64,000 bases of DNA. It comes from Actinoallomurus soli (lineage in GTDB: Bacteria; Actinomycetota; Actinomycetes; Streptosporangiales; Streptosporangiaceae). A model generated the notes under the pieces. That model saw only the letters and a list, made by a program, of their open reading frames with translations, did not search any database and was not told the DNA's origin. The position numbers were made by a program, and so were the translations under genes. This document shows positions 40,203 to 49,075 of this stretch, piece after piece. How positions within the stretch are numbered: position 1 is the first letter of the stretch; every line of letters starts with the position of its first letter. Where the stretch lies: positions 124,001 through 188,000 of the forward strand of contig NZ_JAMXMV010000012.1 of the NCBI RefSeq assembly GCF_024055715.1. Reading direction: 5' to 3'.

Positions 40203-41432
40203 TCAGTGCCGCGCGGGCGTGGGGGCGTCCTGGAAGGTGTGGTCGACGTCCACCCGGTCCAGTGACTCGAGGTGCCGCCGCCGCGTGTAGAGCACCGCCA
40301 TGCCGGCGAGGCAGCAGAGGGCGCCGGTGTAGTACGGCAGGCTCGGGTCGACCTGCTCACCGAGCTTGCTGGCGATGTAGGGCGCGACGGCGCCGCCGAG
40401 CCAGCGGACGAAGTTGTACCCGGCGGAGGCGACCGGGCGCGGCGCGTCGGAGACCTCCATGGCGGCCTCGGTGAAGACCGTGTTGTTGATGCCGATCGGA
40501 ACGCCGGTGAGGATGACGAAGACGATGATCCCGGTGTGCCCGGACAGCGCTATCGCGACCTGCAGGACGAGCAGCACCGTGAGCGCGAGGTACAGGACCC
40601 GGACCGATCCCATCCTGCGCTGCAGCACGGGGGCGACGAAGACCGAGCACAGGGCCAGGAGCACGCCCCAGGCGAAGAAGACCAGGCCGATGCCGTGCGC
40701 GTCCATGTGCAGGACGAACGGGGTGAAGGCGAGGATCGTGAAGAACGCGTAGTTGTAGAACAGCGCGGTGAACGCCGTCGTCGACAGGCCGCCGTGGCCG
40801 AGCGCCCGGATCGGGTCGGACAGGCGGGTCCTCCTCGCGGGCCCGGCGGTCTTCCGGAGCAGAGTGGCGATCAGGACGAAGCCGATCGCCATCAGCGCCG
40901 CGGTGCCGAAGAACGGGTACCTCCAGTGCCAGCCGCCGAGCACCGCTCCGAGCAGGGGGCCGGTGGAGATGCCGAGGCCGAGCGCCGCCTCGTACAGGAT
41001 GATCGCCGACTCGGCGCCGCCGCTGGCCGCGCCGACGATGACGGCGAGGGCCGTGGCGACGAACATGGCGTTGCCGAGGCCCCAGCCGGCCCGGAAGCCG
41101 ACGAGCTCGCCCACCGAGCCGGACGTCCCGGACAGCGCCGCGAAGACGACGACCAGGGCCAGGCCGATGAGCAGGGTCTTCTTGCCACCGATGCGGCTGG
41201 AGACGAACCCGGTGACGAGCATGGCCACCGCGGTGATCAGGAAGTAGCTGGTGAACAGCAGGGAGACCTGGCTCGGCGTCGCGTCCAGGCCCTTCGCGAT
41301 CGCCGGGAGGATGGGATCGACCAGGCCGATGCCCATGAACGCCACGACGGCGGCGAAGGCGGTCGCCCACACGGACAGCGGCTGGCGGAGGAGCCCTCCT
41401 GTCTTACGGGAGTCGGGGGATGTAGCGCCCAT
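40203..41432 (-). CDS. MFS transporter (drug efflux type)
   Basis: 409 residues with 12 hydrophobic segments. The loop 2-3 motif is GFVSSRIGGKKTLLIG, the MFS motif A position. ILYEAALGLGISTGPLLGAVLGG in segment 5 matches motif C of antiporters, supporting proton-coupled efflux. ATG at 41432. The upstream marR gene ends 17 bases before it, so the two form one operon. Substrate unknown; a toxic organic compound that also binds the MarR protein is the usual logic. Confidence 0.88.
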   Translation of the reverse strand: MGATSPDSRKTGGLLRQPLSVWATAFAAVVAFMGIGLVDPILPAIAKGLDATPSQVSLLFTSYFLITAVAMLVTGFVSSRIGGKKTLLIGLALVVVFAALSGTSGSVGELVGFRAGWGLGNAMFVATALAVIVGAASGGAESAIILYEAALGLGISTGPLLGAVLGGWHWRYPFFGTAALMAIGFVLIATLLRKTAGPARRTRLSDPIRALGHGGLSTTAFTALFYNYAFFTILAFTPFVLHMDAHGIGLVFFAWGVLLALCSVFVAPVLQRRMGSVRVLYLALTVLLVLQVAIALSGHTGIIVFVILTGVPIGINNTVFTEAAMEVSDAPRPVASAGYNFVRWLGGAVAPYIASKLGEQVDPSLPYYTGALCCLAGMAVLYTRRRHLESLDRVDVDHTFQDAPTPARH

Positions 41433-41449
41433 CGAGGTGAGATTCCTCC

Positions 41450-41872
41450 TCAGGAGTCGGCGAAGAGCTTGGCCAGCGCGGGCAGCGCGGCCTCGATGGC
41501 CTCCCGCTCGTCCTCGCTCAGCGCCATCAGTCGTTCGGCGAGGTGGTCGATGCGCCGTTCCCGTGCCCGGAGCAGCCGCTCCGCGCCGGCGGGCGTCAGC
41601 TCGACGGTGACCACCCGCGCGTCGTCGGCGTTCCGGCCGCGGACGACCAGGCCGTCCCGCAGGAGGCGCCCGATCTGCCGCGTCATCGTCGGCAGCCGGA
41701 CGCCGTGCTCGGCCGCGAGGTCGGACATGCGGCGCGGTCCGGCCTCCAGTGAGCCCAGGACGGCCATCTGCTGGGTTGTGATCGGCTGCCCGAGGCTCGC
41801 TCGCCGCAGCATGAGCACGAGGTCACGAAGCCCACGGTTGATGTGCTCGGCGAGTGCCCGCGGGTCGGTCAT
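41450..41872 (-). CDS. MarR-family regulator of the adjacent MFS gene
   Basis: 140 residues, normal MarR length. The winged helix has ITTQQMAVLGSLEAGPRRMSDLAAEHGVRLPTMT as recognition core, and the wing is RGRNADDARVVTVELTPAG. ATG at 41872 follows GAGGAGG. Two TTAGCC-type palindromes lie 17-44 bases upstream of the ATG, so it probably represses its own operon and the MFS gene. The inducer is unknown. Confidence 0.9.
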   Translation of the reverse strand: MTDPRALAEHINRGLRDLVLMLRRASLGQPITTQQMAVLGSLEAGPRRMSDLAAEHGVRLPTMTRQIGRLLRDGLVVRGRNADDARVVTVELTPAGAERLLRARERRIDHLAERLMALSEDEREAIEAALPALAKLFADS

Positions 41873-41887
41873 CGCTCCTCCTCATTA

Positions 41888-41916
41888 CTTAGCCAGTCTA
41901 AGTTAGCCTGGCTAAG
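41888..41916. promoter_or_regulatory. Tandem MarR operators
   Basis: TTAGCCTGGCTAA (41903-41915) is a perfect 13-bp palindrome. TTAGCCAGTCTAA (41889-41901) matches it at all but two bases. Their centres are 14 bases apart. Together they form a 29-bp outer dyad (CTTAGCCAG / CTGGCTAAG) directly before the marR ribosome site. Bound dimers would block transcription of marR-MFS. Confidence 0.75.
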
Positions 41917-42078
41917 CATTAGAACACTCCTCCCCGTCCCCGGCATTCCCCCAGGAGGAGGACGCCGCGCCGTCAGGCCCGCCGGGCGGCCGATGGCCGG
42001 CCGGGCGGCGTACGAGGCGGGGGCGTACGGAGGTCGGGCGAAGGATGAAGGCGGGCGGCCCGCGGAGGCCGCGATCCG

Positions 42079-42804
42079 TCACTCGGCGGCCGCGGCGAAC
42101 CCCGGCAGGAGGGCCGGCAGCTCGTGGAGTCCGCGCTCCGTCACCTGGAGGTCGCGGGTGCCGGGCCGCGGCTCGACCAGCCCGCGCTCCACGAAGGTGT
42201 CGAGGATCTCCCTGCCCAGCGCGCCGCCGAGATGCGGGAGCCGCTGGATCCGGTCCAGGCAGGCCGTCGCCAGCTTGCGGCGCCCGGGGCGTACGGCGTC
42301 CGGATCGACGCCGAACTCGGCGAACACGGACCGCTCCGGCCCCAGGGCGAGTTCGGCGGTGCGCCCGTCGGGCGGCACGAGGGCTCCCCGCTCGACCAGC
42401 GTGGCGAACACCGCGACCCCGAGTCGACCCGCCGCGTGGTCATAGCAGGTACGGGCGAGGCCGTGCACCTCGGCGCGGGGATGCGGGCGGGTGTCGGCGG
42501 CTCCGCCGCCCGCGAAGCGGGACAGCGCGGCGAGGACCTCGCCGATCCCCGCCTCGGCCACGCGGTACGTCGCGTGCCGGCCGGAGTGCTCCACGGTGAC
42601 GAGCCCGGCGGTGCGCAGCCGCGCCAGGTGGTTGCCGAGCCGGGGCGCCGACACGCCGAGCGCGTCGGCGAGCTGACTCATGGTGTGCGAGCCCTCGGCC
42701 GCGAGGACCTGCAGCACGGTGAGGCGGATGGGGTCGGCCAGCTCCCGCGCGAGCGAGGTCACCGAGGCGAGGACGGGATCCTCGGGGTCCAGCCATCCGG
42801 CCAT
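42079..42804 (-). CDS. ArsR-like winged-helix regulator with C-terminal unknown domain
   Basis: 241 residues. An ArsR-type winged helix covers about 14-90: SLARELADPIRLTVLQVLAA, HTMSQLADALGVSAPRLGNH, VTVEHSGRHATYRV. Residues 110-240 form a second domain (EVHGLARTCYDHAAGRLGVA to RDLQVTERGLHEL), a known combination in actinobacterial ArsR proteins next to MFS genes. No metal-binding Cys pair is visible in the helix. ATG at 42804 with GGAAGG upstream. Divergent from the MFS gene at 42921. The gap 41917-42078 before the marR region holds nothing recognisable. Confidence 0.88.
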   Translation of the reverse strand: MAGWLDPEDPVLASVTSLARELADPIRLTVLQVLAAEGSHTMSQLADALGVSAPRLGNHLARLRTAGLVTVEHSGRHATYRVAEAGIGEVLAALSRFAGGGAADTRPHPRAEVHGLARTCYDHAAGRLGVAVFATLVERGALVPPDGRTAELALGPERSVFAEFGVDPDAVRPGRRKLATACLDRIQRLPHLGGALGREILDTFVERGLVEPRPGTRDLQVTERGLHELPALLPGFAAAAE

Positions 42805-42844
42805 GGCGGCACCTTCCTCTCGACCACATCCAACTTACACCGAG

Positions 42845-42906
42845 TCGTGAATCGTGCTTGCCCGCCCGATCTCCGGGCACTACGGTCACGATTAACGATC
42901 TCGTGA
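42845..42906. promoter_or_regulatory. Operator-like repeats between arsR and MFS genes
   Basis: TCACGA (42886-42891) and TCGTGA (42901-42906) form a perfect dyad with a 9-base centre, 14 bases before the MFS start. A third TCGTGA is at 42845-42850. The arrangement fits binding of the ArsR-type product to control both divergent genes. Confidence 0.5.
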
Positions 42907-42920
42907 AAGGTGGTTACCTC

Positions 42921-44150
42921 GTGGTCGCCGTCGCATCGCCCGAAGTCACCGCGCCGGTCGCCGTCGGCCTGCGCCGCCTGCTGTGGGGGCGGGGGATCTC
43001 CGCGCTGGGAGACGGCCTGTGGTTCACGATCTGGGCGCTGTACTTCACCCGGGTGCTCCACCTCGCGCCGGCGATCGTGGGCATCGGCATGGCCGTCGCC
43101 GGCGGGGCGGGCCTGGCGGCGGCCGTCCCCCTCGGCGCCCTGGCCGACCGGTTCAGTCCTCGCGTCATCCTCATCGCCGTCACCGCCGTGCGCGGCGCCG
43201 CCATGGCCGCGTACCTGCTGGTCCACGCGGCCTGGGGCTTCGTCCTGGTCACCGTGGTGTTCGTCGCGCTCTCCAACGGCGGCACCGCCGTACGGACGGC
43301 CCTGGTCGCGGCACTGGTGCGGGACAACGACGCGCGGCTGGCGGCGCTGGGGCGGCAGCGGGTGGTCCAGCACGTCGGCTACGCCGCCGGCGCCGGCCTC
43401 GGGGCCGTCGTCCAGTCGGTGGACCGCCCCGGCGCGTACGTCCTGGCCATCGCCGCCAACGCGGCCACCTTCGCGGTACTGGCCGCCATGACGGCCGCCG
43501 TTCCGGAGCCCGCCGTGCCGCTGCGCTCCGAGCGCGCGCCGCGATCCGGTTCGAACGCCCGGACCGCCCTCGCCGACCGCCCGTACGTCACCGTCATGGC
43601 CGTATCGGCGGTCCTCTCACTGTGCTGGGCGATGCTGTCGACCGGACTGCCATTGTGGATCTCGCACTCGACGCGGCTGCCGCTGTCGCTGAGCGGCGCG
43701 GTGGTGGTGATCAGCTCGGTGGGGATCGCGCTCCTCCAGCTACCCGCCAACCGCCTGGCGCGGACGACCGCGAGCGCCGCCCGCACCGGCTCATGGGCGG
43801 GCGTCGCGCTCGCGGTCGCCTGCGTGCTCCTGGCCGCCACCTCGGGCGGCGGAGGTCTCCTGGCCGCCGCCGCCGTGATCGCCGCGGCCCTGTTCCACCT
43901 CGCCGGCGAACTGGGGTACGTCGCCGCCGGCTGGGGACTGTCGGTGTCCCTGATGCGGGAGGAGGCCAAGGGCGCCTACCAGGGGATGAGCGAGGCGGCC
44001 ACCGCGACCGTCCAGATCGCCGCACCAGCGATCTTCACCACGGCGCTGGGCGCGTTCGGCGCCGGCGGCTGGCTGCTCGTGGCCGCCGTCTTCCTGGCCG
44101 TGGCCGTCCCGCTGCCCCCGCTCGCCCGCCACGCCCTCCGCACCCGCTGA
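42921..44150 (+). CDS. MFS transporter divergent from ArsR gene
   Basis: 409 residues from GTG 42921, which has AAGGTGG about 7 bases upstream; longer readings cover the operator. Twelve hydrophobic segments. Motif A is PLGALADRFSPRVIL. The SALGDGLWFTIWALYF start and DRPGAY region resemble actinobacterial arsR-linked efflux MFS proteins. Substrate unknown. Weak hairpin potential follows the stop, then xseA. Confidence 0.87.
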   Translation: MVAVASPEVTAPVAVGLRRLLWGRGISALGDGLWFTIWALYFTRVLHLAPAIVGIGMAVAGGAGLAAAVPLGALADRFSPRVILIAVTAVRGAAMAAYLLVHAAWGFVLVTVVFVALSNGGTAVRTALVAALVRDNDARLAALGRQRVVQHVGYAAGAGLGAVVQSVDRPGAYVLAIAANAATFAVLAAMTAAVPEPAVPLRSERAPRSGSNARTALADRPYVTVMAVSAVLSLCWAMLSTGLPLWISHSTRLPLSLSGAVVVISSVGIALLQLPANRLARTTASAARTGSWAGVALAVACVLLAATSGGGGLLAAAAVIAAALFHLAGELGYVAAGWGLSVSLMREEAKGAYQGMSEAATATVQIAAPAIFTTALGAFGAGGWLLVAAVFLAVAVPLPPLARHALRTR

Positions 44151-44196
44151 GGGCTTCGGCGGCCCGGCCCGCCCGTCGGCTGGTTAGGCTTCCGGC

Positions 44197-45402
44197 ATGG
44201 CGTTGGAGACCTCACCGGAGTCACCCACCCCGGTCCGCACCGTTCTGCAGCTCGTGGGCGGCTGGATCGCCAAGCTCGGCAGGATCTGGGTCGAAGGCCA
44301 GATCACCGAGCTGAACCGCCGGGGCGGCACGGCGTACTTCACGCTGCGCGACCCGGTGGCGAACGTCTCGGTGCGGGTGACCTGCCCCCGCGCCGTGTGC
44401 GACAACGCGGGCCCGGCCGTGGTCGACGGCGCGCGGGTCGTCGTGCACGCCAAGCCGGACTTCTACATCAACCGCGGATCGTTCGCGCTGTCGGCGTTCG
44501 AGATCCGGCCCGTGGGCGTGGGCGAGCTGCTCGCCCGGCTCGAACGCCTCAAGCAGCTCCTCGCCGCCGAAGGGGTCTTCAACGCCGAGCGCAAGCGGCC
44601 GCTGCCGTTCCTGCCCGGGACGATCGGGCTGATCTGCGGACGGGACTCCGCCGCCGAACGCGACGTGCTGGAGAACTCCCGGCGCCGCTGGCCGGCCGTC
44701 CGCTTCACGGTCGAGAACACCGCCGTGCAGGGCTCGTACGCGGTGGGCGAGATCATGGACGCGCTGCACCGGCTGGACGCCGCGCCCGACGTCGATGTGA
44801 TCATCATCGCCCGTGGCGGCGGGTCCCTGGAAGATCTGCTGCCCTTCTCCGACGAGGCGCTCGTCCGCGCAGTCGCCGCCGCCCGTACGCCCGTCGTCTC
44901 CGCGATCGGCCACGAGCAGGACACTCCGCTGCTCGACTACGTCGCCGACGTGCGCGCCTCCACTCCGACCGACGCGGCGAAGAAGACCGTTCCCGACGTC
45001 CGCGAGCAGCTGGCGCTCATCGGCCAGCTGCGCGACCGGGGGCGACGCTGCCTGTCCGGGCGGGTCGAACGCGAGATCCAGTGGCTGACGGGCATGCGCT
45101 CCCGGCCGGCGCTCGCCGACCCGGCACGGGAGATCGAGCGGCAGGCGGAGGGCATCGCGACCCTGCGCGACCGGTCCCGGCGCTGCCTGGCCGCGGCCCT
45201 CGACCGGGCGGGGGACGGCCTGTCCCACACCCGTGCCCGGCTCGTGGCCCTCTCCCCCGCCGCGACGCTCGAACGCGGCTACGCGATCGCGCAGCGCCCC
45301 GACGAGTCCGTCGTACGCGCGGCGGCGGACGTCCACAAGGACGACGAGTTGCTGGTGCGGTTCAAGGACGGCCGGATCACGGTGCGCGTCGACGCGGTCT
45401 GA
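44197..45402 (+). CDS. xseA: Exodeoxyribonuclease VII large subunit
   Basis: 401 residues. It degrades single-stranded DNA with XseB. The N-terminal OB fold (about 22-110) has [20 protein letters not shown]. The catalytic domain has [44 protein letters not shown] and [27 protein letters not shown]. The C-terminal coiled coil ends with [15 protein letters not shown] at 44197. Its partner xseB is separated by two unrelated genes (45534 and 46317), whereas the two are adjacent in Mycobacterium. Confidence 0.95.
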   Translation: MALETSPESPTPVRTVLQLVGGWIAKLGRIWVEGQITELNRRGGTAYFTLRDPVANVSVRVTCPRAVCDNAGPAVVDGARVVVHAKPDFYINRGSFALSAFEIRPVGVGELLARLERLKQLLAAEGVFNAERKRPLPFLPGTIGLICGRDSAAERDVLENSRRRWPAVRFTVENTAVQGSYAVGEIMDALHRLDAAPDVDVIIIARGGGSLEDLLPFSDEALVRAVAAARTPVVSAIGHEQDTPLLDYVADVRASTPTDAAKKTVPDVREQLALIGQLRDRGRRCLSGRVEREIQWLTGMRSRPALADPAREIERQAEGIATLRDRSRRCLAAALDRAGDGLSHTRARLVALSPAATLERGYAIAQRPDESVVRAAADVHKDDELLVRFKDGRITVRVDAV

Positions 45403-45533
45403 CCGCGCTCCGGCCGAACCGGATGCGCATCAGTCCCATAAACGGCGAAGATGGTCTCTTGCCACTGGATTACCTTTTCCCGGGCTGACCGCTGACGGCG
45501 GCACGGGCCCGAGATCGCGCAAAGGACTCCCCG

Positions 45534-46307
45534 TTGACCCAGCCTCCGCAGTACCAGCCGCCCGCTCCCGGCCCGTACGGGCAGCAGCCGTACCAGGGCC
45601 ACCCGCAGCAGCCGAACGCCCAGTACGCCGCCCCGCCCCAGTACGGGACCCCCCAGCAGTACGCGGCTCCCCAGCAGTACGCCGCCCCGCAGCAGTACCA
45701 GCAGCCCTACCAGGCACCGCAGGGATACCCGCCCGCGCAGGCGCAGCCCACGGGACACCCCGGGGCGTACCCGGCCGGTCAGGGCTACCAGCAGGCGTAC
45801 CAGGGGCAGCAGCCCGCCTACCCGGCGCAGGGGTACCAGGGACAGCCGGCCGCCTACCGGCAGGCGCCGCCCCAGGGTCACCCGGCGCCGGTGGGCAACC
45901 CGTCCGCGTTCGGCGGGCCGGCGTGCCGTGTCTGCGGCAACGGGCCCGCGGCTCAGGCGACGTTCCGTGGAATCACCGGGGCGGTGATCATGCACACGAT
46001 CTGGACGGCGAACGGGCCGTTCTGCCGGGACTGCGGCCTGGCGACCTTCCGGAAGCAGACGACCAAGACGCTGGCCGGTGGCTGGTGCAGCGTCCAGGCG
46101 ATCGTGCTGTCGCCGTTCTTCCTGCTGTTCAACCTGATCGCCCGCGGCAAGGTGGCGAACCTGCCCGCGCCGCAGCCGGCCGTCGCCGGCGCCCGGCCGC
46201 CCGCGGACCCGGGGCCTTCGGTGTTCCAGCGGCCGGCGGCCTACGTCTTCCCGGCGATCTTCGTCCTGTTCTTCATGCTCGTGATCATCGGAAGCCTGTC
46301 CGGCTGA
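45534..46307 (+). CDS. Pro/Gln/Tyr-rich membrane protein with a zinc-ribbon-like pair of CxxC motifs
   Basis: 257 residues from TTG 45534 (AAAGGA 9 bases upstream). Residues 1-125 are QQY/PQQYAAP repeats of low complexity. Then CRVCGN and CRDCGL, 40 residues apart, are typical of a zinc ribbon. Two hydrophobic segments follow (about 188-205 and 235-255). The layout is common in actinobacterial membrane proteins of unknown role. The region 45403-45533 before it is relatively AT-rich and may hold its promoter. Confidence 0.8.
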   Translation: MTQPPQYQPPAPGPYGQQPYQGHPQQPNAQYAAPPQYGTPQQYAAPQQYAAPQQYQQPYQAPQGYPPAQAQPTGHPGAYPAGQGYQQAYQGQQPAYPAQGYQGQPAAYRQAPPQGHPAPVGNPSAFGGPACRVCGNGPAAQATFRGITGAVIMHTIWTANGPFCRDCGLATFRKQTTKTLAGGWCSVQAIVLSPFFLLFNLIARGKVANLPAPQPAVAGARPPADPGPSVFQRPAAYVFPAIFVLFFMLVIIGSLSG

Positions 46308-46316
46308 CCGGCGCTC

Positions 46317-46787
46317 CTACCGCTTGCGGCTGAGCATCGGTTCGGGATGCTCGGTGAAGCCGAGGGACCGGTAGAGCGGCTCGCCCTCCGCGGTGGCGTT
46401 CAGGTCGACCCGGCTCACCCCGCGCTCGGCGAACCACGCGAGCAGCCCCTCCATGATCGAACGGCTGTGACCGCGCCGCCGGAACGCCGGATCGGTGACG
46501 ACCCCGTAGACGTGCCCGACCAGGCCCGTCGGGTTGTACGGACCGGGCAGCCGCAGGTCGACGACGCCCATGCCGCAAGCGGCCAGCCCGGTCTCCCCAT
46601 CGAGGACCAGGATCCTCGTCATATCGTCGGCGAGCCGCTCGCGGAGCGCTTCGGCGCACGTCCGCCGCCACCCGTCCCCGGGCGGCGGCGCTCCCCATCC
46701 TCGCGCGCTCAGACCGTCGAACAGCAGCGCCCGGAGCCGTACGAGCTCGGGGATGTCGGCATCGGTGGCCGACCGTACCAATGACAT
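46317..46787 (-). CDS. GNAT-family N-acetyltransferase
   Basis: 156 residues. The acetyl-CoA loop is VVTDPAFRRRGHSRSIMEGL, a Q/RxxGxG/A-like motif. The C-terminal strand RVDLNATAEGEPLYRSLGFTE is typical of GNAT enzymes. ATG at 46787. It is convergent with the preceding gene (9-base gap) and divergent from xseB. Substrate unknown. A longer in-frame reading to 47240 lies opposite xseB and is not used. Confidence 0.88.
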   Translation of the reverse strand: MSLVRSATDADIPELVRLRALLFDGLSARGWGAPPPGDGWRRTCAEALRERLADDMTRILVLDGETGLAACGMGVVDLRLPGPYNPTGLVGHVYGVVTDPAFRRRGHSRSIMEGLLAWFAERGVSRVDLNATAEGEPLYRSLGFTEHPEPMLSRKR

Positions 46788-46882
46788 GACGGTCGATCCT
46801 AAGGCGGGCGCGTCACGCCAGGGCCGTGCGGCCGCGGCCGGTCCTCGAGGAGCTGCTCCGAGACAGGCCCTAAGGTTGGACT

Positions 46883-47119
46883 GTGGCGGAGGAGAAACCG
46901 GAGCTGTCCTACGAGCAGGCCCGCGACGAGCTGACGGACGTCGTACGACGACTGGAGGCGGGCGGCCTGACACTCGAGGAGTCCCTGGCGCTGTGGGAGC
47001 GCGGCGAGAGACTGGCCGCGATCTGCGAGGAATGGCTGGAGGGCGCCCGTGCCCGGCTCGCCGCGGCCATGGCCGAGCGCGCCGAGCCGACGGAGCGCTC
47101 CGAGGGCGCGCCCTTCTGA
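46883..47119 (+). CDS. xseB: Exodeoxyribonuclease VII small subunit
   Basis: 78 residues, standard. [20 protein letters not shown] and [20 protein letters not shown] are the family signature helices that bind XseA. GTG at 46883. Acidic C-terminal tail. Confidence 0.95.
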   Translation: MAEEKPELSYEQARDELTDVVRRLEAGGLTLEESLALWERGERLAAICEEWLEGARARLAAAMAERAEPTERSEGAPF

Positions 47120-47159
47120 CCCCGCCGTAGCCCTCCGTAGCCCGCCGCTGCCCCCAGAG

Positions 47160-47220
47160 CCTCGCCGAAGCCCTCCGGGGCCTCGCCGCGGCCCCCGGAG
47201 CCTCGCCGCGGCCCCCGGAG
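47160..47220. repeat. 20-bp tandem repeat downstream of xseB
   Basis: CCTCGCCGCGGCCCCCGGAG occurs twice exactly (47181-47200, 47201-47220), with one diverged copy before (about 47160-47180) and traces further upstream. It fills most of the xseB-response regulator gap (47120-47256). Confidence 0.75.
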
Positions 47221-47256
47221 CCTCGATGGGGTCTCGGCAAGCGCCGCCGGACGCCC

Positions 47257-47895
47257 TCAGGGGTTCGCCGTGCCGAGCCAGCGGGCGATCGCGGCGGCCC
47301 GGGTGCGGACCCCGAGTTTGGCGTAGATGCGGCTGACGTGGTTCTTGACGGTCTTCTCCGACAGGACGAGTTCGTCGGCGATCTCCACGTTCGAGCGCCC
47401 CTGCGTGATCAGCCGCATGACCTCCACCTCACGGGTGGACAGGCCCAGGCCGGCGCATCCGGCCGGTGGCTCGCCGAACGCGGACTGCAGCGACTCCACC
47501 ACCACCCGGGCCGCGACCGCGGAGAGCGGGTTGGCGCGCCCCGCCACGACGTCGCGGACGGCCGTGACGAGCTCCTCCGGGGAGAAGGACCCGTGGACGA
47601 GGTACCCGCACGCCCCGGCCTGGATGGAGTCGCGGATCGAGGCGGGGTCCTCGTTGTAGGACAGCATGAGCACCCGGCTGATCGCGGACAGCGGCCCGGC
47701 GGCCCGGATGCCGTCGACGTCGGGCATGCGCACGTCGAGGAGGACGAGGTCGGGGCGCAGCCGCCGAGCCAGGTCGATGGCCTGCCGGCCGTCACGGGCC
47801 GTCGCGACGATCTTGATGTCGTCGGCGGTCTCCAGGAGCGCGACGAGCCCCATCTGCACGACCGGGTTGTCGTCCACCACCATGACGCTGATCAT
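47257..47895 (-). CDS. NarL/FixJ-type response regulator
   Basis: 212 residues. The receiver domain has Asp8/9 and phospho-acceptor Asp54 (LLDVRMPD). The LuxR-type helix-turn-helix is at about 148-210: LSTREVEVMRLITQGRSNVE, IADELVLSEKTVKNHVSRIY. ATG at 47895 overlaps the histidine kinase stop by four bases. Downstream partner of the kinase at 47892-49073. Targets unknown. Confidence 0.94.
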   Translation of the reverse strand: MISVMVVDDNPVVQMGLVALLETADDIKIVATARDGRQAIDLARRLRPDLVLLDVRMPDVDGIRAAGPLSAISRVLMLSYNEDPASIRDSIQAGACGYLVHGSFSPEELVTAVRDVVAGRANPLSAVAARVVVESLQSAFGEPPAGCAGLGLSTREVEVMRLITQGRSNVEIADELVLSEKTVKNHVSRIYAKLGVRTRAAAIARWLGTANP

Positions 47896-49073
47896 CGAAC
47901 CGCCTCCCGTACTCCGTTGACCTCCGGCAGGCTGACCGTGAGGGTGCTTCCGTTGCCGGGCGAGGACGTCAGGGTCAGCAGTCCGCCGACCCGCCTGGCC
48001 CGTTCCGCCATCCCGACGACGCCGTAGTGACCGTCCCGTGTCAGCGCGGTCGTCAGGTCCGCCATGTCGGGTGGGCACGCGAAACCCTTGCCGTCGTCCC
48101 GCACCGACAGTTCCGTGCCGCGGCCGTCCGCCGTGAGGGTGATCCGTACGGTCCCGGCGGCGGCGTGGCGTTCGACGTTGGTCAGCGCCTCTTTGAGGAT
48201 GGCCAGCGTCTCCGCGCGCCGGACGGGCGGGAGGCGCACGTCGTCGGTCACGCCGACCTCGACGGTGATTCCGGTGCTCGCCGCCCAGTCGGCCGTCATC
48301 CGCCGTACGGCCTCGGCCAGCGGCAGGCTCTGGTCGCCGTCCCGCAGGCCGGCGATCAGCTCCCTGGCCTCGGCCACCGCGATCTTCAGGCCGGCGGCGA
48401 TGTTGTCCGCCTCCTGCTCGGCGCGGTCCGGGGACTTGCGCACCCAGGCCGGCAGCGCGGCCGCGGACAGGGCGACCCCGTGCAGCGTCTTGGCGAGGGA
48501 GTCGTGCATGTCGCGTGCGAGCCGCAGCCGCTCCTCCGCGGACGCCGCGACCACCTCCGCCTCGCGGCGGGCCTCTTCCGCCTCGGCGTACTGCTGGAGC
48601 AGCCGGTGCACGGCGACGCCGACGCATCCCGCCACCGGGTAGAAGACGGGCAGCGCGACCACCGCCTGGATGCCGACGCTCTGGATGGACCGGGCGGCCA
48701 GGTCGTACAGCAGGACCTGCAGCGCGCAGACGAACAGCAGGCCCCGCCACTCGTACAGCACTCCGGCCAGCGCCGAGGTGACCACGCTGAACAGGAAGAA
48801 CGGGCCGAAGGCGCCGGCGGACTCCAGGACGAGGTAGCCCGCGGCGGCGTCGAGCGCCAGCAGGAGGGGCCTGCGGGCCAGCAGGGGCAGCAGGCGGCCC
48901 GGCAGCTGCGCCACCGTGAGCGAGAGGGCCGCCACGACGCCCATCGCGACGAGCAGCGCCGTGGTGAACCGCTCGTCCGGCACGAGGACGACCGCCATCG
49001 CGAGCAGCAGCAGGCGGGCGTACATCAACAGCCGTACCGTGACGTGCAGCCGCGCGGACAGGGTGGCGTTCAT
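47892..49073 (-). CDS. HisKA_3 sensor histidine kinase
   Basis: 393 residues. About five membrane segments (18-155) form the input region, with no large external domain. His190 in RLARDMHDSLAKTLHG is the phosphorylation site. The HATPase domain has LKEALTNVERHA (N box) and VRDDGKGF (G box). ATG at 49073 is 2 bases after the stop of the substrate-binding/vWA gene. Because it has little sensor domain of its own, the neighbouring protein may sense for it (inference). Confidence 0.93.
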   Translation of the reverse strand: MNATLSARLHVTVRLLMYARLLLLAMAVVLVPDERFTTALLVAMGVVAALSLTVAQLPGRLLPLLARRPLLLALDAAAGYLVLESAGAFGPFFLFSVVTSALAGVLYEWRGLLFVCALQVLLYDLAARSIQSVGIQAVVALPVFYPVAGCVGVAVHRLLQQYAEAEEARREAEVVAASAEERLRLARDMHDSLAKTLHGVALSAAALPAWVRKSPDRAEQEADNIAAGLKIAVAEARELIAGLRDGDQSLPLAEAVRRMTADWAASTGITVEVGVTDDVRLPPVRRAETLAILKEALTNVERHAAAGTVRITLTADGRGTELSVRDDGKGFACPPDMADLTTALTRDGHYGVVGMAERARRVGGLLTLTSSPGNGSTLTVSLPEVNGVREAVR

Positions 49074-49075
49074 GG

